A stretch of 64,000 bases of DNA from positions 744,001-808,000 of the forward strand of contig BGKB01000017.1 of the NCBI GenBank assembly GCA_003116975.1, in the 5' to 3' direction. This document shows positions 60,401 to 64,000 of the stretch, piece after piece. Source of the DNA: Aurantiochytrium sp. KH105 (taxonomy: Eukaryota; Sar; Bigyra; Thraustochytrida; Thraustochytriidae). Under the pieces are notes generated by a model, which did no database searches, was not told the DNA's origin, and saw only the letters and a list, made by a program, of their open reading frames with translations. Within the stretch, counting starts at the first letter, position 1. Each line of letters starts with the position of its first letter. Position numbers and translations under genes: made by a program.

Positions 60401-60965
60401 GTTTAATCTCTTGCAGCCTTCGCGCCTCGGCGTCGATGATGGCAAACATCAACTCTTTTGCCTCGACTGTGAGGCAGACCATCCAGTTTTGACCGTACAC
60501 CTCATCCGGGTCGGCAATGATGAGGATTTCCTCGGCGGGGTAGTCTGCGATCTCTCCTTTGAAATCGTTAAAGTCCGAGTAGAAGCCCACCGATCGAATC
60601 TCTTCCAGAACCTCTTCCTTGTTGAAGAACTTGTACGCGACTGTGTCTTTGAGCCCGTCGCCGTTCTTGAGCTCATACTTTTCCATGTTTTTGATGGAGA
60701 TCATCATGGGCATCACGCCCTCGGGCCTTTCCTCTGGGAAGCTAATGACTATGGACGCCTCCTCGGCAGCGACGCCGCCCTCTGCTTCAAGGGCTGCATC
60801 TTCGCCACCGGCAACTTCTTTCCCTTCTTCTCCAGCGGCTCCTTCTGCCTCTTTGGCTTCTCCGTCTTGGCCGTCGGCCTTGGCCTCCTCCGTCTGCAGC
60901 TGCTCCACGGCTTTCTCCTCTTCCTGCTGCTGCTGCTGCTGCTCCTGCTGCTCGACCTCCGCCAT
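57432..60965 (-). CDS. Axonemal dynein intermediate chain, WDR63/DNAI3 (IC140) type
   Basis: WDR63/DNAI3 (IC140 in Chlamydomonas) is a WD-repeat intermediate chain of the I1/f inner-arm dynein. The ATG at 60965 gives 1177 residues, longer than the human protein because of a Gln/Glu/Ala-rich N-terminus (residues 1-70) and an Ala/Gly/Asp-rich insertion in the propeller. The conserved N-terminal block runs about residues 70-300 (VYGQNWMVCLTVEAKE..., then RVEMTRKRSEFGAPIKFNDRDA near 245-266), followed by WD repeats (YSNGRALSCVDWHPRSQNVVAVAC; SFILIWNFADLIHPQLVLKSPHECRCFAFNP; GGCTTGQIIIWDIS; ACAEWSPTRPGVIMVGKTDGTVDIWDF). The C-terminus is charged and coiled. It implies motile flagella in the life cycle. 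Confidence 0.9.
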   Translation of the reverse strand: MAEVEQQEQQQQQQEEEKAVEQLQTEEAKADGQDGEAKEAEGAAGEEGKEVAGGEDAALEAEGGVAAEEASIVISFPEERPEGVMPMMISIKNMEKYELKNGDGLKDTVAYKFFNKEEVLEEIRSVGFYSDFNDFKGEIADYPAEEILIIADPDEVYGQNWMVCLTVEAKELMFAIIDAEARRLQEIKRKQEEEEAARLAEEEARRNVVYEDKPIVPHERDSLTALETQSEIAWLDVRPSRKLLRVEMTRKRSEFGAPIKFNDRDAEQSGLIEFRQHKDPNFELKRREQDVALQACASWTAAWIPNSPWARPEDDGAGATAAGDELDIPSMNDLFDPVPAAVGAAGKRVATVSDFDFCSENLTLEDFLGARELPRLVEAGSQTAYFRKLNATTQYEHVEMSAEEREALVEDELAEFLGKVLPSVEVALQQNETIDVFANEFHRLRSEEVSGLGNKEDNVLRELRTFTDLVYSNGRALSCVDWHPRSQNVVAVACADPLHFDQRVEVSGQERSSFILIWNFADLIHPQLVLKSPHECRCFAFNPDQPHLVAGGCTTGQIIIWDISHAQELLRRRKGGGGAVKNANAGKSAPAGAAAASSTDAGAAGNTGDADALASETSADGAAEDGTGAGAGTKADDNEKVDSNGASIEPVEPLMISPIEHSHKRPIEHLEWLPGSMHVSTSGRVSGDVKYGSTEAMATQFITCASDGFIVIWGPRFGGSKAAKPAAADPNDPNAGDANRLAEETPWKPIFKTALVRQGSRNFGITKVALRGRIDALLDMLNRQHEHRRENSPELQEGRPIQGMGMTATGTMFSCATEEGDMMFADWLGARHAKTSARAAESSGEAGADGNNAGGSSNNNSNAAKEEARLLDDKVYWVARDHFASCLALRRSPFFPYLILSVSAHSFNIWKEDLAQPIFSSPLSTGMAHLACAEWSPTRPGVIMVGKTDGTVDIWDFVDQSHRPSVSASITAYAITSMQFRCTMATTNAAPGKNAGGKRHNKMLAIGSNEPRTEQTLRKARVAESVGNAPQGDLPQYLALGDATGNLHILDVPRNLRWRMPTEEKLMMGFFERELDRVQHVAKRKVVRDQEREAMDLASPGLLGSFDGIENDPVDENTKEYRKLVLAEEKRFQEMAEKLLKPEDLALARAGSTKQRKHSPSKNAQPKSKRKGVNEES

Positions 60966-62734
60966 CGTGCTCGCACGCCGACGCGCTCCTCCGTCCCTTC
61001 ACGCTCGTTTGCTGACTGTCTCCTGCGCGCGTCGAGCGCGGGCGCGAGCGCGAGCGGCGAGCGCAGCTCTCGCGGACTTAACGGAGCGAGCGGCGGGTCG
61101 AGCGGCACTGGGTGACGTTGAACGGTCAAAGGCTTGGTCGGCTGGAGTCTCGGTCAGTCGCTCCAGGGGCCCGCTCGCTGCTGCTTTTCTGCCCTCGGCC
61201 GGCCCCTCTCGCACGCAGACAGACGCGGCGGCGCTATCGCCCGCGCGACGGGTCTGCGCGCCGCCCCGAGCCGCGCCTTGCTCACGACCGGAGGCAGCGC
61301 AGACGCGCGCCGGACACCATGTTGGGAGCGGGCGCCGCGGCGGGACGATTCGTAACGGCAACATAGGTGTGTACCGTTGTTGAGGATGAAGTTGGGCTTT
61401 TCTGACTGTGACTGCATGCAGGGGCTGCTTGTCTTCACATGCGATGCGACACAGGGGATCTGCACATGGCTGTGGATCGATGACTTCGGAAGATATACCG
61501 AGCCGCGTGTCGTAGATTCATATCCCTTTGTGGAAGCAGCATTGCAATGGTTTTACAAGCCATGACAAACCCGATTCTTACACAGGGAGAGATGAAAGAA
61601 CATGCTGACCTCTACATTTGAGTTGGAATTTCCTTCTATACGATGCGAATGCATCCGTCATTCGAACGCTTCGTCGAGAACGTGCTTGGTTGGCATCGGG
61701 CCATTTTGTACATTATTCCTTGGATAGATGGAATTATGACGCCTCGGAAAGCTGTACGTTTACACTTATGCGTTGCAATTTGCTCTGCTACAAAGATATA
61801 TCTTTCTTGCGAACGCTCTGGTGAGCCTTCTTGAAGACGTTCGAGGAACCGTGGAAAGGCAGACGTTGTGGTCAATCTTTGACAAGGAGATATTTGATTT
61901 TTGTCGCCGTGCATTCCAATCAGTAGATCAAAACGTGTTTTTTGTTCAAAACAAAACTCTACGTCGTTCGTTGATACGACAATGCAAACGTAGGAAACAG
62001 AAAGTCCTGGGGAAGAAAAGGTCCTCAAGCGCTCCAAATGTTTATTGTTGCATTATCTGCAACGTAGCAACAGTCAATCAACTCGCTCCTGTGGGATTGT
62101 CCGCCTGGCAGTCGTGCACGTGCAACGAGATGAGCTTGCTTGTGTCTGGCAAGGAGCAAGCAGGGACGACGACTCTACAAGACTCACGGACTTCATCTCC
62201 AGCGATCGTGATGCAAAATTTGTGGTATGATTTCCGCCTCGAGTCTCATTTTTCCCTTTCTCAGAATTGAACATAACGGGGTCAACGTTTTCACAGGGTT
62301 TCTTCGCGCCCCCGAGCTGTCTCTCTTTCTTTTCAAGCTTCTCGTTTTGCCTTGGGCCAACGACGGCTTTTCAACTCCGTGTACTACCGCCCTCGCCATC
62401 CCAGTCCCACGCTCATGCAGTCCCGAGATATACCGGCGGGGGGTCGTTCATTCATCCACATCAGTCAGTGTTTCCCTGTCGAGCATTTCCGAGCTTCAAC
62501 ACCGCAGCTCCAGCCTATCATAGCAAACTGCCAAAGGAAGCCCTTCGCGCGCGAGGTGCCAGAGATCCCGAGCCACGGGCCCGTGCGTGCTCGCGCACGC
62601 CTCGCCGCCGCCGAGACTTCGCGACCCCGGTCGCGTGAGCGCCGCGTGTGGAGGCGTCGCGAGAGAAGTAGTTGTAGAAGAAGAAGAAGAAGAAGAAGAA
62701 GAAGAAGAACCGCGAGGCGGGCAACGGCGGCGGC
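60966..62734. other. Divergent region between dynein intermediate chain and Spg1-type genes
   Basis: A 1.8-kb gap. The part from 60966 to 61370 is GC-rich promoter-like DNA. From about 61375 to 62280 the DNA is more AT-rich than its surroundings, with only non-ATG frames of up to 165 codons and no recognisable motif. A GAA array (about 62676-62709) lies just upstream of the GTPase ATG. Confidence 0.5.
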
Positions 62735-63535
62735 ATGAAGGCGGGCGAGGAAGACGTGAGCGGCGAGGAGGCCGACCGCAAGGAACAGGACGGGGAAGAG
62801 GAGGACGAGGAGGAGGAGGACCTTGATCAGGAGGACTCCCAGGAAGGCGCACCGCTCAAGGCGGAACGGAGACTGAAAGGTGCAGGATCCGCAAAGAGCG
62901 CCCGCAACAGTCTTGTCGTCAAGGTGGGCATGGTCGGCGACGCCCAGATCGGCAAGACCTCGCTCATGGTCAGATACGTGGAAGGCAAGTTCGACTCGGA
63001 CTACATCGAGACGCTAGGCGTCAACTTTATGGAAAAGTCTATCACGCTCAAGAACGCCGAGGTGACCTTTTCCATCTGGGACCTCGGTGGCGAGCGCGAA
63101 TTTATCAGCATGCTTCCCCTCGTCTGCAATGACGCGCTCGTCATCCTCTTCATGTTTTCTCTCCCGCAAAAAAGCACCCTCAGCAGCGTGCGCGAGTGGT
63201 ATCGCCAGGTGCGCGGACTGAACAAGCAGGCCTTTGCTTTTTTGATCGGCACGAAGTACGATGTATTCGCCACGCTGCCGCACGAGGAGCAAAAGGAAAT
63301 CACCAAGCAGGCGCGTAAGTACGCCCGCGCGATGAAAGCTCCGCTCATTTTCAGTTCCGCATCGCACTCGATCAACGTGCAGAAGATCTTTAAGCTTATT
63401 TTTGGCAAGATCTTTAACGTCGATGCCAAGGTCCCGGAGATCAAAAAGGTGGGCGACCCCATCATAGAATACATGCCGCAGCCGGAAAAGGCCAGTGCCG
63501 CTGCCTCCGAAACCTCATCGACCGCTTCCAGCTGA
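62735..63535 (+). CDS. Spg1/Tem1-type Ras-superfamily GTPase
   Basis: Spg1 (fission yeast) and Tem1 (budding yeast) trigger septation and mitotic exit; relatives occur widely in protists. The ATG at 62735 gives 266 residues, with a ~58-residue acidic extension before the G domain. The sequence VKVGMVGDAQIGKTSLMVRY, then VEGKFDSDYIETLGVNFMEKSITLKN and FSIWDLGG is near-identical to Spg1, as are MLPLVCNDALVILFMF, REWYRQVRGLNKQAFAFLIGTKYD and SSASHSINVQKIFKLIFGK. The residue equivalent to Ras Gln61 is Glu120 (DLGGERE), where Spg1/Tem1 have Gln. There is no C-terminal prenyl cysteine, which is normal for this family. Single exon. Confidence 0.94.
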   Translation: MKAGEEDVSGEEADRKEQDGEEEDEEEEDLDQEDSQEGAPLKAERRLKGAGSAKSARNSLVVKVGMVGDAQIGKTSLMVRYVEGKFDSDYIETLGVNFMEKSITLKNAEVTFSIWDLGGEREFISMLPLVCNDALVILFMFSLPQKSTLSSVREWYRQVRGLNKQAFAFLIGTKYDVFATLPHEEQKEITKQARKYARAMKAPLIFSSASHSINVQKIFKLIFGKIFNVDAKVPEIKKVGDPIIEYMPQPEKASAAASETSSTASS

Positions 63536-63576
63536 ATATACAAAATGTCACATATTATGATACCTTTGCCTCTTCT

Positions 63577-64000
63577 TCAGTCGTCTCCGTCGCTAAAATC
63601 CCAATCGGAACCAGAACCATCTCCGTCATTGCCGCCCTCGTCCTTACTGTCACCGTCTGCGTCTCCATCTGCGTCTGCGTCTACGGCATTCTCGCCGGCT
63701 TCGGCTTGCTTCGTGACCGCATTTTCCGGGCCTCCGCCATTCTCCTCATTGCTGCTGGTTGGAACATTTTCGACGACCGCCGATGTAGCAGCTGCCGTAG
63801 CAGCTTTCACTTCGACGGGAGCTTGCTGTTGAGCAGAAACAGAGTCGGTGGCAGGGGCGGTATCCTGCGAGGCGCTGGGCGGCGCGCTTGATGCAACAGG
63901 CGGAGCAGGAGGTAGCGAGTCGCCTGCGTCGGGTCCGAATAGCTGCGATATGGATGTCTTTTCCTTTGTGTGGTCTGGCTGGCGATAAAAGGGCTTAAGA
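63577..64000 (-). CDS. C-terminal part of an acidic protein cut by the right edge
   Basis: The minus-strand frame is open from the window edge to the stop at 63577-63579 (about 140 codons), so the start lies beyond 64000. Reading from the edge it begins LKPFYRQPDHTKEKTSISQLFGPDAGDS, then a Pro/Ala/Ser-rich stretch, and ends with an Asp/Gly-rich tail (DADADGDADGDSK...GSDWDFSDGDD). The first ~25 residues look like a conserved motif region; the rest is disordered. The family is not recognised. It is convergent with the Spg1-type gene, with only about 40 bases between stops. Confidence 0.7.
   Translation of the reverse strand, partial: LKPFYRQPDHTKEKTSISQLFGPDAGDSLPPAPPVASSAPPSASQDTAPATDSVSAQQQAPVEVKAATAAATSAVVENVPTSSNEENGGGPENAVTKQAEAGENAVDADADGDADGDSKDEGGNDGDGSGSDWDFSDGDD

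Noticed and set aside
61773-62270. 165-codon frame in the AT-richer part of the dynein/Spg1 gap
   Set aside because: It begins at TTG, has no domain or repeat pattern, and is matched by an equally long frame on the other strand.
3066-63000. CRISPR-like or mobile-element signals among the many short repeats
   Set aside because: All repeats seen are simple microsatellites or short tandems without spacers, terminal repeats, transposase or reverse-transcriptase motifs. No virus-derived element was recognised.

Overview
This window is nuclear DNA of a GC-rich, intron-poor, flagellated protist. The reasons are: RNA polymerase II subunit 2, the spliceosomal/snoRNP protein SNU13, a condensin kleisin, Rab11, a Sec12-type ER exit-site protein, a mitochondrial Rieske protein, and an axonemal dynein intermediate chain (WDR63/DNAI3 type) together with an MYCBP/FAP174 homologue. 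Most genes are single exons. Only three introns could be placed with confidence, in rab11 and MYCBP; all three are GT-AG. Compact spacing, low intron density, microsatellite-rich gaps and poly-Q/poly-S tracts fit a stramenopile such as a thraustochytrid (labyrinthulomycete). That placement is inference; no rRNA or other phylogenetic marker gene was compared.

Layout. 0-12 kb: a coiled-coil protein cut by the left edge, a convergent NHL-repeat/coiled-coil protein, a bestrophin-type anion channel, and a DIS3-family exoribonuclease. 12-24 kb: rab11 (two exons), a convergent TBC1D19-type RabGAP, RPB2, MYCBP (three exons) and the Rieske protein. 24-35 kb: condensin subunit H, an unrecognised protein carrying two copies of an FGGLP motif block, a TPR protein with an acidic tail, and an IQ/EF-hand protein. 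35-47 kb: a Gln-rich orphan with an unresolved N-terminus (and the only ambiguous base, near 37872), an ankyrin/F-box protein, a small membrane orphan, a probably myristoylated ankyrin protein, and Sec12/PREB. 48-64 kb: an RIIa-like/guanylate kinase fusion, an RRM/RGG protein with an hnRNP-Q-type acidic domain, a poly-Q non-canonical poly(A) polymerase, a small Cys-pair orphan, SNU13, the axonemal dynein intermediate chain, a Spg1/Tem1-type GTPase and the C-terminal end of an acidic protein cut by the right edge.

Themes. Three genes point to cilia or the axoneme: WDR63/DNAI3, MYCBP/FAP174 and the RIIa-like guanylate kinase. Several others (IQ/EF, TPR, NHL/coiled-coil) are of a kind common in flagella but are not proof. 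Membrane traffic is represented by Rab11, TBC1D19 and Sec12; RNA metabolism by RPB2, DIS3, the TUTase-like enzyme, SNU13 and the RRM protein; division by condensin H and the Spg1/Tem1 GTPase. No tRNA, rRNA, CRISPR array, transposon or virus-derived element was recognised. Several long open frames begin at TTG or GTG; for these the first plausible ATG is used as the start and the choice is stated in each entry.
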